From positions 1 through 46,080 of the forward strand of contig JAEVEX010000017.1 of NCBI GenBank assembly GCA_016842085.1: a DNA stretch of 46,080 nt, given 5' to 3'. Shown here in pieces: positions 24,349 through 32,396 of this stretch; position 1 is the stretch's first letter; each line of letters opens with the position of its first letter. Position numbers and translations under genes: made by a program. The notes under the pieces are model-generated. The model saw nothing but the letters and a program-made list of their open reading frames with translations, searched no databases and was not told the DNA's origin. Source of the DNA: Candidatus Thermoflexus tengchongensis (GTDB lineage: Bacteria; Chloroflexota; Anaerolineae; Thermoflexales; Thermoflexaceae).

Positions 24349-25939
24349 GGGGCCTCCTCAGGATCGGTCGGATTTTCAGGGCCAGCTGCAATCGGAAGCA
24401 ATCCTCCCAGCGCCTCAGATCCATCCCGGTGATCTCCTGAATCCGCCGGAGACGATAGGCCAGGGAATTGCGATGCAGGAACAGCCGCTCGGCCGTGCGC
24501 TGCAGGCTCCCATCACAGGCGAAGAAGGCCTCCAGGGTGGGAATCAGCTCGGCATGATGCTCCCGATCATACCGCTCCAGGGGTCCGAGGGTCTGTTCGT
24601 AGAACTCCTCCAGGACCTCGCTCTCCCGCAGGGGATAGAGGATGCGATAGACATCCAGCCGCGAATAGGCCAGGGTGCGGTCTCCTCCCAGCAGGGCCTC
24701 CACCATCTGCAGGGACTGGACCGCCTCCCGAAAGGAGCGGGCCAGGCCGGCAGGGCCGGCGTAAACCCCTCCTACCCCGGCCGCCAGGCGAGACAGGCCC
24801 AGGGCGCGAACCAGCTCGGCCCGCAGGCCTTCCACCACCGTCTCTGGATCCGCCTCCCCTCCCGGAGGCGGGAACACGAAGGCGATCCCTTCCGCCATCG
24901 GCTGGACGCGACAGCGAGGGAAGCGGGCGGTGAGGCGACGGATGGCCTCCGTGAGGCGCTCGGAATTCCCCTCCGTATCCGGTGCCCGGAACACCGCCAC
25001 CGCCATGGGCTCCTCGATGGGCTCATTGAGGATGCGAGCCCGACGGCGCGCCTCCGCCTCGGGCAGTTCTCCTCGCAGGACCTGGGCCAGGAACTCCCCA
25101 CGCACCCGGGCCTCTGCCGTCCACAACGACCGCTCCCGGAGCAGCACCAGCGCGCAGGCCGCCGCCGCCTGGGCTACCGCCAGACGGTCCCGCTCCGTGA
25201 TCCCGCTGGAAAAGCTCAGCAGGCAAACCGCTCCGACCGGACGTCGCTCCAGGATCACCGCCCCTGCCAGGCAGATCCGCCCTGCGGCATCCGGTCCGAA
25301 AAGGGCCACGGGAGGCTCTCCGCCTTCCTCGCGCAGAGGGAGGCGCCGCAGCCAGGCGCGACGTTCCACCGGGCCCGGCGGGGGCTCCGGAGGGCCCGGG
25401 AGATCCGGCCAGGGGCTTCCCTGAGCGTCCTCCAGCCACGCCCGTTTCCCCGTGACATCTTCCAGCACGCGCAGGATGGCCGCGAGTCCTTCCCCAGCCA
25501 GCGCCGCCTGCTGAAACCGGCGCTGGAGTTCCCGCTCGATCTCATACAGGGCCTCCCGACGGGCCGTGATGAACCGGGCGATCTGATTGGCCAGGTCCGC
25601 CAGGCCCGTCCCTTCCGGCAGCGCGAGCAGTGGGAGGCCAGCCTCATCCGCCAGCGGACCCCAATCTTCCGGCACCGGACCGACCACCGCCAATCCAGCC
25701 GCTTCCCGTTCCAGGGCGAGCTCGAGGAGGGCGGGGAACGCGAGAGGGGGTTCCCGCATCGAGAGCAGATCGACAGGGAAAAGCAAAAGATCCCCGCGCT
25801 GGATCGCAGTCCGTGCCGGGATCGTTCGGAGAAGAGTGGCCCACGCCACCTCATGGTCCAGCCCGCTCCCACCGCCGATCACCTGCGTCCCCGGCGGCAG
25901 CAGATTCTCCAGCAGTTCCCTTAACCGCACCCCTCGCAT
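24311..25939 (-). CDS. PucR-family transcriptional regulator
   Basis: A 542-residue regulator with the three PucR parts: an N-terminal PucR ligand-type domain (about 3-125, RLRELLENLLPPGTQVIGG and TAIQRGDLLLFP), a GGDEF-like middle domain (about 290-410) and a C-terminal helix-turn-helix (about 470-530, TLEAFFACDGSLQRTAERLF followed by LHRNSLAYRLRRIQEITG). Family members sense purine or nitrogen compounds. The ATG at 25939 has GGAAGG just upstream; longer reading to a TTG is less likely. It overlaps glnA and precedes the amt operon, so it probably controls nitrogen assimilation. Confidence 0.88.
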   Translation of the reverse strand: MRGVRLRELLENLLPPGTQVIGGGSGLDHEVAWATLLRTIPARTAIQRGDLLLFPVDLLSMREPPLAFPALLELALEREAAGLAVVGPVPEDWGPLADEAGLPLLALPEGTGLADLANQIARFITARREALYEIERELQRRFQQAALAGEGLAAILRVLEDVTGKRAWLEDAQGSPWPDLPGPPEPPPGPVERRAWLRRLPLREEGGEPPVALFGPDAAGRICLAGAVILERRPVGAVCLLSFSSGITERDRLAVAQAAAACALVLLRERSLWTAEARVRGEFLAQVLRGELPEAEARRRARILNEPIEEPMAVAVFRAPDTEGNSERLTEAIRRLTARFPRCRVQPMAEGIAFVFPPPGGEADPETVVEGLRAELVRALGLSRLAAGVGGVYAGPAGLARSFREAVQSLQMVEALLGGDRTLAYSRLDVYRILYPLRESEVLEEFYEQTLGPLERYDREHHAELIPTLEAFFACDGSLQRTAERLFLHRNSLAYRLRRIQEITGMDLRRWEDCFRLQLALKIRPILRRPHAQPGSGSESRA

Positions 25940-26026
25940 ACGCCTTCCAGAACCCTCGCCAGCATCCCCCACGGCCAACCCCGATCAGAAGAGCCACACG
26001 GTTTATCCTCCCGGTGGCTTTGGGAT

Positions 26027-26053
26027 GCGCGGAGCGCCAGGGGCGCTCCGCGC
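26027..26053. terminator. GC-rich hairpin between the lipoprotein and pucR-type genes
   Basis: GCGCGGAGCGCC, loop AGG and its complement form a perfect 12-bp stem. There is no T tract on either strand, so termination is uncertain. It may instead be a structure in the regulator's leader, downstream of a possible -10 TATACA (minus strand, 26065-26070). Confidence 0.35.
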
Positions 26054-26105
26054 CGCCTCCCTAATGTATACTACTCGAAAAGGATCCCTACCTCTTTATG
26101 GAGAT

Positions 26106-27053
26106 TTATGGAGAGCGAAAGAAGACCTGTTCCACCTGATCCCATGCCGCTTCCAGCGCCTCGATCGATGCCGACTCTCCCGTTAGGCGTCGGCGGGCCG
26201 CCTCGCGTTCCAGAGGGATCAGCTTCTCCCGCGCTTCCCGGAGCATCTCCGACAGCAGCGCCCGGACCGCCGCCGGATCCTCGTGGAGGAAACGCTCCGA
26301 GCGAGCGAAGGCATCCGCGTAATCGAAGGCACCCCGGAAAAATTCCTCCAGCCGGGCCTCCAGAGCGGGCAGCTCCTCTGGCGATCGGACCCGGGCCATG
26401 AAGGGGCAAAGATCTTCCCCGGAGGCCAGGCGCGCGCACTGAACCTCCTCCTCCGCGGGCGGTCGCCATGCAGCTACAGCCGCCCGCAACAGGGCCCATT
26501 CCTGGGAGAGATAATACCGGGCCCAGCGTCGCGAATCCGCTCCAGCCTCCGGATGGGGAAGGGAGGACACGGTGCTGCGAAACGGAAAGGAAAATCGCTC
26601 AAACCGCCGGGGGATCGCTTCAAAGGCCGCCTGCAAACGCGCCCGGCGGTCCTCCCCGGTCGATTCCGACATCGCGAGGATGATCAGAGAAGCGGCCTGC
26701 TCGGGCCGCTGGGCATAGCCGCCCATGATGCTGGCCACATAGGGGGCATCGATCCCCAGCGCTTCCTTCCGACGCGCCGCTTCCTCCAGCACCCGCTCCG
26801 TCAGGGTGGGTTGAAGGGCCTGTAAACACCCCGGCGCATCGGAGCCGGCATGGGCGCACGCGAGGGCCTGAGGCGCCCAGCCCGACCAGGCCGCGGAGAA
26901 CGATTCGCTCCAGATCCGCTGGAGGGGGAGGTTCGCAAACGGAGAGGCTTCGGAGGACGGCCCCGGAACGAGACGACACCCGGCGACCGTGAGCAAAACG
27001 ATCCAGACGGGGATCGAAATCTTCCCACCGCTCCACCGAATATGATGCATCAT
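26106..27053 (-). CDS. Predicted lipoprotein, unknown function
   Basis: A 315-residue protein with a type II signal: a basic start, hydrophobic VWIVLLTVAGC and lipobox VAGC, then a mature part that is almost entirely helical (ERVLEEAARRKEALGIDAPY; EAIPRRFERFSFPF; LEARLEEFFRGAFDYADAFA) with a charged C-terminal coiled segment. Four further cysteines (ACAHAG, PGCLQ, VQCARL, LCPFM) could form disulfides. AGGAGG lies nine bases before the first of two adjacent ATGs (27053). It is divergent from the DhaR-type regulator at 27313 and could be its target. No family recognised. Confidence 0.7.
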   Translation of the reverse strand: MMHHIRWSGGKISIPVWIVLLTVAGCRLVPGPSSEASPFANLPLQRIWSESFSAAWSGWAPQALACAHAGSDAPGCLQALQPTLTERVLEEAARRKEALGIDAPYVASIMGGYAQRPEQAASLIILAMSESTGEDRRARLQAAFEAIPRRFERFSFPFRSTVSSLPHPEAGADSRRWARYYLSQEWALLRAAVAAWRPPAEEEVQCARLASGEDLCPFMARVRSPEELPALEARLEEFFRGAFDYADAFARSERFLHEDPAAVRALLSEMLREAREKLIPLEREAARRRLTGESASIEALEAAWDQVEQVFFRSP

Positions 27054-27099
27054 GAGCAAGCGCCTCCTGCCGGGCCTCCAGGCGCCTCAGGCCTCCGGC

Positions 27100-27128
27100 T
27101 TGATTTTTCCCATAATATCCCACAATAT
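27100..27128 (+). promoter_or_regulatory. Candidate promoter of the DhaR-type regulator
   Basis: TTGATT (27100-27105), 17 bases and CAATAT (27123-27128) in an AT-rich island of the 259-bp divergent intergenic region. No sigma-54 type GG-N10-GC promoter was noticed here. Confidence 0.4.
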
Positions 27129-27312
27129 TCTTTTGAGCGATCCCGGCTATGGATTCGGGATGTGCCTCTCTTCTTCATCCTCCACCCTGCGAAAAAGAGG
27201 CGGTGGGTCGGACGGCGAAGCAGCCCAGGTCACTCTCCAGAGTGATCCATTGCGAGCGCCGGGCCTGGTGCAGACAGTTCGGTCTTTTCCCGCTTCCATA
27301 GAGGAGGCGCCG

Positions 27313-29337
27313 ATGCAGCCCTGGGCCTATCCCGTGGATCTCTCAAAGATCCGGGTTCGCTGGGAGCAGTTTGTCACCCAGCGACGGCTGGATCCCGATC
27401 TGGACCCGCTGGTGGCCGCTTCATGGGAACGATGCTTCCCGCGGTTGAATCCCCTGGCCCCCCCGGCCCTTCCCTGCCTGGAGGAACACACCCTGGAGCG
27501 GGTGCGGATCACGCTCTTCGATCTGATCGCCACCGCTCGCCCCCTGATGGAGGACCTTCACCAGTTCACAGAGGGTTCCGGCCTGGCGATCGCGCTCCTG
27601 GATAGCGCCGCATGTGTCCTGGATATCCTGGGGGATCCGGAGATCGTCCGCACGGCGGAGGCCGTTGGGCTACGACCCGGGGTTTACTGGGGCGAAGGCC
27701 ATGTGGGCACCAATGCCTTCGCCCTCGCCCTCCTGGAACGAACCCCCGCTCAGGTGGTCGGCGCGGAACATTTCCTCGCCCTTTATCATTCCTGGGTCAC
27801 CACTGCTGCTCCGATCTACGGCCTGGACGGGCAGCCGCTGGGGGCGATCGGGGTCATGGCGCCCGCGGAGCGGGCTCAACCGGATACCCTGGGGATGGTG
27901 ATGGCGGCCGCCCGGGCCATCGAGAACCAGTTGCAGGCGGAGGCGAACCTGCGGGAACACCATCAGCTCCTGGCCGAGCTCCAGGCGATCCTGGAGGCCA
28001 TCGATCAGGTGGTCCTGGTCCTGAGCGCCCAGGGACATGTGATCCGCCTGAATCGAACAGCCATCCGGGTGCTGGGGCTGGATCCCTCCGGGATCCTGGG
28101 GCGTCCATTGACGGATCATATCCGATTGCCCCCGGCCTTCCAGGAAGCCCTATCCGATCCGGAGATCCATCAGGAAGCCGAAGGGGCGCTCATCGTGGAT
28201 GGCGCTCCCATTGAGGGATGGATCGGCCTGCACGCCGTAACGGAAGGGCGACGGCATCTGGGGTTTGTCCTGACGTTCCGGCGGAGCGAGCAGGTGCACC
28301 AGATGGTGACCCGGCTGGTCGGCGCCCAGGCGCTGATGACCATGGCGGATATCCCGGGCCGCTCCCGGGCGATCCAGCAGGTCCGTCAGCAGGCCCGTGC
28401 GGCGGCCCGGACCAGTCTTCCGGTCCTCCTTCTGGGGGAACCGGGCACCGGCAAAGGCGTTCTCGCCCGCGCGATCCATAACGCCAGCATCCGGGCCAGC
28501 GGTCCCTTCCTGGCTGTGTCCTGCCGGGCGATCCCCCGCGAGCTGCTCGCGATGGAGCTGCTGGGGGTGGAAGGAGGCGCGTTCCGGAACGCGCCGACGG
28601 AGGGACGGCCCGGCAAGTTCGAGCTGGCCCACGGGGGCACCCTGTATCTGGATGAGATCGAGGCCCTCCCCCTGGAAGTCCAGGCCGCGATCCTGAGGAT
28701 CCTGGAAACCGGGGAGGTCATGCGCCTGGGCGGCCTGCGCCCCATTCGTGTGGACGTGCGGCTGATCGCCTCCTCAACAGCGGACCTGGAGCAGCTGGTC
28801 GCCGAGGGACACTTCCGCGCGGATCTGTATCATCTGCTGGCCAGCACGGCGATCCGGATCCCTGCGCTGCGGGAGCGGCCGGAGGATATCCCGCTCATTG
28901 CGGAGGCCGTGTTCCGACGTCTGCGCCGGACCTCGGGACGAACCTATCGGATCACGGAAACGGCCATGCAGCGGTTAAAAGCATACCCCTGGCCGGGGAA
29001 CGTTCGGGAACTGGAAAACGTCCTTGAGCGGGCAGCCGCGCTGAGCGAGGATGGCTGGATCGATCTCCCGCATCTCCCGGAGCGAATTGTGCGGGGACTG
29101 GCAGTGGAAGAGCTCCCGGAGCCCATCCGGCCGGTAGAGGAGCTGGAGCGGGAGGCGATCCTGCGGGCGGCCGTGCAATATCGGGGTCGCATCAGCGAGA
29201 TGGCCTCGGCCCTGGGCCTCAGCCGCACCACGCTCTGGCGCCGCTTGAAGCGCTACGGGATCCAGCTCTCCGCATTCCGGGATCGGCGGAACCATCGAGA
29301 CGAGAGGTCCCCCACCCCGACAGGCCCGAGGGCCTGA
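27313..29337 (+). CDS. AcoR/DhaR-type regulator (GAF, PAS, AAA+, Fis HTH) with degenerate GAFTGA
   Basis: A 674-residue enhancer-binding-protein architecture: N-terminal GAF sensor of the AcoR type (about 40-215, with GEGHVGTNAFALALLERTP), PAS (about 220-330, AILEAIDQVVLVLSAQGHV), AAA+ (about 345-575) and Fis-type helix-turn-helix (about 625-660, SEMASALGLSRTTLWRRLKR). Walker A GEPGTGKG, Walker B GGTLYLDEIEAL and FRADLYHLLA are intact. The sigma-54 contact loop reads GAFRNA (422-427) instead of GAFTGA, so it probably does not drive sigma-54 and may act like E. coli DhaR or TyrR at sigma-70 promoters. GAGGAGG before the ATG at 27313 sets the start. Confidence 0.85.
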   Translation: MQPWAYPVDLSKIRVRWEQFVTQRRLDPDLDPLVAASWERCFPRLNPLAPPALPCLEEHTLERVRITLFDLIATARPLMEDLHQFTEGSGLAIALLDSAACVLDILGDPEIVRTAEAVGLRPGVYWGEGHVGTNAFALALLERTPAQVVGAEHFLALYHSWVTTAAPIYGLDGQPLGAIGVMAPAERAQPDTLGMVMAAARAIENQLQAEANLREHHQLLAELQAILEAIDQVVLVLSAQGHVIRLNRTAIRVLGLDPSGILGRPLTDHIRLPPAFQEALSDPEIHQEAEGALIVDGAPIEGWIGLHAVTEGRRHLGFVLTFRRSEQVHQMVTRLVGAQALMTMADIPGRSRAIQQVRQQARAAARTSLPVLLLGEPGTGKGVLARAIHNASIRASGPFLAVSCRAIPRELLAMELLGVEGGAFRNAPTEGRPGKFELAHGGTLYLDEIEALPLEVQAAILRILETGEVMRLGGLRPIRVDVRLIASSTADLEQLVAEGHFRADLYHLLASTAIRIPALRERPEDIPLIAEAVFRRLRRTSGRTYRITETAMQRLKAYPWPGNVRELENVLERAAALSEDGWIDLPHLPERIVRGLAVEELPEPIRPVEELEREAILRAAVQYRGRISEMASALGLSRTTLWRRLKRYGIQLSAFRDRRNHRDERSPTPTGPRA

Positions 29338-29343
29338 GCGGTA

Positions 29344-29352
29344 TGGTATACT
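29344..29352 (+). promoter_or_regulatory. Extended -10 promoter before the Phd-type gene
   Basis: TGGTATACT directly after the regulator stop forms an extended -10 (TGnTATACT) about 45 bases upstream of the antitoxin ATG. No -35 box is apparent. Confidence 0.4.
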
Positions 29353-29396
29353 CAGACCGGTCCGGCTTAGCCAGACTCCCTTATGGAGCCAGTGCG

Positions 29397-29585
29397 ATGC
29401 GCGTGGTGAATATCCATCAGGCTAAAACCCATCTCTCCAGGCTGGTGAAGGAGGTGATCATCACTCGCGCTGGCCAGCCGGTGGCCCGGTTGGTGCCCCT
29501 GCAGCCCCCGCGGCGCCTGGGCCTGCTGCGAGGCCACCTCAACGTACCGGAGGACTTTGACGTCCCCCGTTCTCAGGTCTTATAA
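29397..29585 (+). CDS. Shortened Phd/YefM-type antitoxin without a toxin gene
   Basis: A 62-residue protein beginning MRVVNIHQAKTHLSRLVKEV, the DNA-binding front of the Phd/YefM fold, then ITRAGQPVARLVPL. Relative to the family, about six residues of the first hairpin (usually AAGEE..) are missing, and the C-terminal toxin-binding tail stops early at DFDVPRSQVL. The expected PIN-domain (VapC) toxin gene is absent: the next gene is a large membrane protein whose ribosome site overlaps this stop codon. It is probably a leftover or a recruited repressor. Confidence 0.7.
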   Translation: MRVVNIHQAKTHLSRLVKEVIITRAGQPVARLVPLQPPRRLGLLRGHLNVPEDFDVPRSQVL

Positions 29586-29598
29586 GGAGAGCGCGTCG

Positions 29599-31026
29599 GT
29601 GACGCGAACATTCATGCTCCTGATCGTATGCGAGTATCTGGTTCTGGCCTGGGGATTCGCCACGCGGACGCCGCCGTGGCAGGTGCCCGACGAGCCCGCT
29701 CATTACAATTACATCCGGTTCATCGCCACCACCGGGCGCCTGCCCGTTCTGCAGCCCGGGGACTACGATCAGAACTACCTGAGCGAGATCGTTTCCAGAG
29801 GCTTCCCGCCCGAGCTCCCCATTGACCCGCTGCGTTATGAGTTCCATCAGCCTCCCCTGTATTACCTGCTGATGACCCCGATTTTCCTTCTCTCCGGTGG
29901 CGACCTGCTCTCCCTTCGTCTGTTCTCGGCGATCCTCGGGCTGCTCCAGATCCTCCTGGCCTTTATCGCGGTGTCCAGGCTGTTTCCGGAACGGCCGGCC
30001 TGGGCGCTGGGGACCGCGGCGGTCTTCGCCTTCCTGCCCCAGCATCTGGCGATGAACACCGGCGTGAACAACGACGCCCTGGCCGAGGTGCTGATTCTGG
30101 GAATGTGGGTCTGGATCGCCCACGAGCTCCGCGGCCATCCACACCGTCGGGCATGGATCGGGGGGCTTCTCCTGGGGGCCGGGTTTCTCACCAAGACCAC
30201 CGTCTATCCGATGGCCCTGGTCCTCCTGGCCGCCGTTCTGGCCCGGGACGCCGCAGCAGGCCGTCCGTGGCTGGAGCGGCTTCGACGTCTGACTCCCTGG
30301 CTGCTTCCAGCCCTCGCCATTGGAGCTCTATGGTGGATTCGCAATGGAATCCTTTACGGCTGGCCCGATTTCCTGGGCCTGCAACAGCACGATCGGGTCG
30401 TCGCCGGCCAGCCCCGCACATCCGAGTGGATCGCGCGCTACGGCCTTATCGCCACGCTGGACCGCTTCCGGACGTTCACCTTTCAAAGCTTCTGGGGGCA
30501 GTTCGGATGGATGGGCGTGGTGCTGGAAGCCCGATGGTATCTCCTGTTCGCCTGGTTGACGGTCCTTGGCCTTCTGGGGCTTATGCTTCACCTGGGGCGT
30601 GAGCGGCACCGCTCGCCCCTCTGGGGCGTCCGGGGGGTCCTGATGCTGCTGTCGACGGGGCTCACCGCGGGGACCTATCTCTGGTATAACCTCTCCTTCG
30701 TCCAGCATCAGGGGCGCTATCTCTTCCCGGCTCTGCTTCCCATCGCGCTGGGATTGGTGATCGGATGGCTGGCGTGGGCGGAGGGAAAGGGAGCGAAAGG
30801 CCTGGGAGTCGCATGCGGCCTCGGGGCGATTACAGTGGGGATCGCCGGGCTCATCCATGGAGATCTTCCGTTGTTCCCGATCGGCCTTCTCACCGGGACA
30901 GGTCTGATCGTCTCGCTATCGGCCCGGTTTCCATCCCTGCGCCCCTATCTGGGCCTGGCCATCTGCCTCGGCGCTTTCGCTATAGATCTTTACTTCGCGC
31001 TGGTGGTCATTCCATCTGCTTTTTAA
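29599..31026 (+). CDS. DUF2142-like/GT-C-type polytopic membrane protein
   Basis: A 475-residue protein with about eleven hydrophobic helices. The first extracytoplasmic loop carries WQVPDEPAHYNYIRFIATTG, a signature of DUF2142 and related GT-C glycosyltransferase-like proteins, including the acidic PDEPAHY motif. EFHQPPLYYLL and PQHLAMNTGVNNDALAEVL are further conserved loops. A lipid-linked sugar transferase or polymer-export role is likely by family, but the substrate is unknown. A GTG start at 29599 with AAGGAG nine bases upstream is preferred; the frame also opens at an earlier ATG inside the Phd-type gene. Confidence 0.75.
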   Translation: MTRTFMLLIVCEYLVLAWGFATRTPPWQVPDEPAHYNYIRFIATTGRLPVLQPGDYDQNYLSEIVSRGFPPELPIDPLRYEFHQPPLYYLLMTPIFLLSGGDLLSLRLFSAILGLLQILLAFIAVSRLFPERPAWALGTAAVFAFLPQHLAMNTGVNNDALAEVLILGMWVWIAHELRGHPHRRAWIGGLLLGAGFLTKTTVYPMALVLLAAVLARDAAAGRPWLERLRRLTPWLLPALAIGALWWIRNGILYGWPDFLGLQQHDRVVAGQPRTSEWIARYGLIATLDRFRTFTFQSFWGQFGWMGVVLEARWYLLFAWLTVLGLLGLMLHLGRERHRSPLWGVRGVLMLLSTGLTAGTYLWYNLSFVQHQGRYLFPALLPIALGLVIGWLAWAEGKGAKGLGVACGLGAITVGIAGLIHGDLPLFPIGLLTGTGLIVSLSARFPSLRPYLGLAICLGAFAIDLYFALVVIPSAF

Positions 31027-31139
31027 CCTGAACTCCGGGCAAAAGCAGGGCCGCACTGCGGAGGGGAGGAAGAAATAGTTGGGAGCGCAGGCATGCCTTC
31101 TGTGCGCCATCTGGGCCCGAAAGGATGAACCACCCGCCA

Positions 31140-31442
31140 TCACTCTTCCAGTATCCGATAGGTTGCTTCGATGACCTCCTCTCGCCCGGGTGAGGTCCGC
31201 GGCTTCTCCGCCGGGGCCATGTCCAGCAACAGCCGCAAAGCGAGCAGGAGGAGGAGCAGATCATCCAGGGAGCCGATCCCGGGAATCATCAGATCCGGCA
31301 GGAGATCGATCGGGGAAAGGATATAAATCAGGGCCAGAAGAGGAAGCATCTTCAACCAGCCCGGCGTGCGAGGATCCCGCATCAGCCGCCAGATCCGTCG
31401 CAGATCATGCCACCAGCTCCACAAGGTCCCCGGTCGACCCAT
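31140..31442 (-). CDS. DUF1232 (YkvA-like) small membrane protein
   Basis: A 100-residue protein with the DUF1232 core: [20 protein letters not shown], then LSPIDLLPD and the hydrophobic [18 protein letters not shown]. The LSPIDLLPD turn between two helices is diagnostic. AGGGGAG lies five bases before the ATG at 31442, preferred over an ATG six codons upstream. Function of the family is unknown, though it is often linked to membrane stress. It faces the membrane protein gene tail to tail. Confidence 0.8.
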   Translation of the reverse strand: MGRPGTLWSWWHDLRRIWRLMRDPRTPGWLKMLPLLALIYILSPIDLLPDLMIPGIGSLDDLLLLLLALRLLLDMAPAEKPRTSPGREEVIEATYRILEE

Positions 31443-31466
31443 GTCCGCTCCCCTTTTCATAAAAGA

Positions 31467-31735
31467 TCGGGGCTGAAGCCGTCGGGGCTGAAGCCCCTCC
31501 TACCGCATGGCCTCGTCAGGCTATCGATCGTAACCGGTAGGAGCCGCTTCAGCGGCGACAGGTAGGAGCCGCTTCAGCGGCGACCGAAGGTCGGGGCTGA
31601 AGCCCGTCGGGGCTGAAGCCCTTCCTACCGCATGGCCTCGTCAGGCTGTCGATCGTAACCGGTAGGCGCCGCTTCAGCGGCGACAGGTAGGAGCCGCTTC
31701 AGCGGCGACCGAAGGTCGGGGCGAAAGCCCCTCCC
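31467..31735. repeat. Tandem 125-bp repeat built of small palindromic hairpins
   Basis: Two nearly identical units (31467-31590 and 31591-31715) and the start of a third. Each unit holds an inverted copy and two direct copies of a 24-bp motif: arms GGTAGGAG and CGAC around the hairpin GCCGCTTCAGCGGC (copies at 31536, 31561, 31661, 31686). In the inverse copies (31481-31504, 31606-31629) the stem is GGGGC with GCCCC (one copy imperfect), so both arms changed together. This fills most of the 393-bp gap between the DUF1232 and CBS genes; no gene is present. Confidence 0.85.
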
Positions 31736-31772
31736 CTCCCTGCAGTCCTTTGGGCTACAGGGAAGGGGGAAG
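31731..31772. repeat. Dispersed long-hairpin repeat, copy 1
   Basis: CCCTCCCTGCAGTCC and GGGCTACAGGGAAGGGG form an imperfect long hairpin. Related sequences occur at 39450-39494 and 41701-41743, all close to gene ends. Confidence 0.4.
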
Positions 31773-31835
31773 GAGCCATCCAGCCCTTTCAGGATCCGGA
31801 TGCCTCGCATCCTGAACTCAGAACCGGGCAGAGCT

Positions 31836-32273
31836 CTACTCTTCGGCCGCCAGGCGCACCACCATCTTGAAGATATCGGACTCCGTGATGATCCCGACCA
31901 CACGGCCGTTCTCCACCACGGGCAGGCCGCCGATCTTGTGCTCCAGCATCAGACGCGCCGCCTCATAGATCGGCGTATCGGGCGTGACGGTGATGACCTT
32001 GCGGGTCATGATCTTGTCCACCGTGAGGCGAGCCAGGAGATAGTTGAGCTCAAAGATGCTCAGAGAGGTCGCATCCGAAGGAGAGGCCTCACGCACATCC
32101 CCCAGAGTGATAATCCCCACCAGATGGCCGTTCTCATCCACCACCGGCAGGCGGCGGATGCGTTTCTCCTTCATAATCTGATGGGCCTCCGGCAGGGTGG
32201 TGCGCGGGGAGATGGTAATGGGATTCGGGGTCATCCAGTCCCGCACCTTGTATTGCTTGAGGACGCTGGCCAT
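31836..32273 (-). CDS. Protein with a pair of CBS domains
   Basis: A 145-residue protein made of two CBS motifs and little else: first VRDWMTPNPITISPRTTLPE to GHLVGIITLGDV, second TVDKIMTRKVITVTPDTPIY to GRVVGIITESDI. Such stand-alone pairs bind adenosine nucleotides and sense energy charge or regulate partners. The linker (about residues 60-85) is slightly longer than usual. GGAGG lies six bases before the ATG. Neighbours give no clear partner; the molybdopterin gene upstream starts its own block. Confidence 0.9.
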   Translation of the reverse strand: MASVLKQYKVRDWMTPNPITISPRTTLPEAHQIMKEKRIRRLPVVDENGHLVGIITLGDVREASPSDATSLSIFELNYLLARLTVDKIMTRKVITVTPDTPIYEAARLMLEHKIGGLPVVENGRVVGIITESDIFKMVVRLAAEE

Positions 32274-32305
32274 GGAAGACCTCCAGGCGCAGGATATCCA
32301 CAGTC

Positions 32306-32332
32306 AGTATAACACATGGCAGGAAGCGACAA
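32306..32332 (-). promoter_or_regulatory. Promoter of the CBS-pair gene
   Basis: TATACT (32306-32311, minus strand) stands about 35 bases upstream of the ATG. The best -35 is TTGTCG (32327-32332) at a short 15-base spacing. Confidence 0.45.
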
Positions 32333-32396
32333 CATCGCGCGGGGTCCCCCGGGTCTGGTTTGTAAACTTTGGAGCCGTCCCAGCCCCCAAAAGCCC

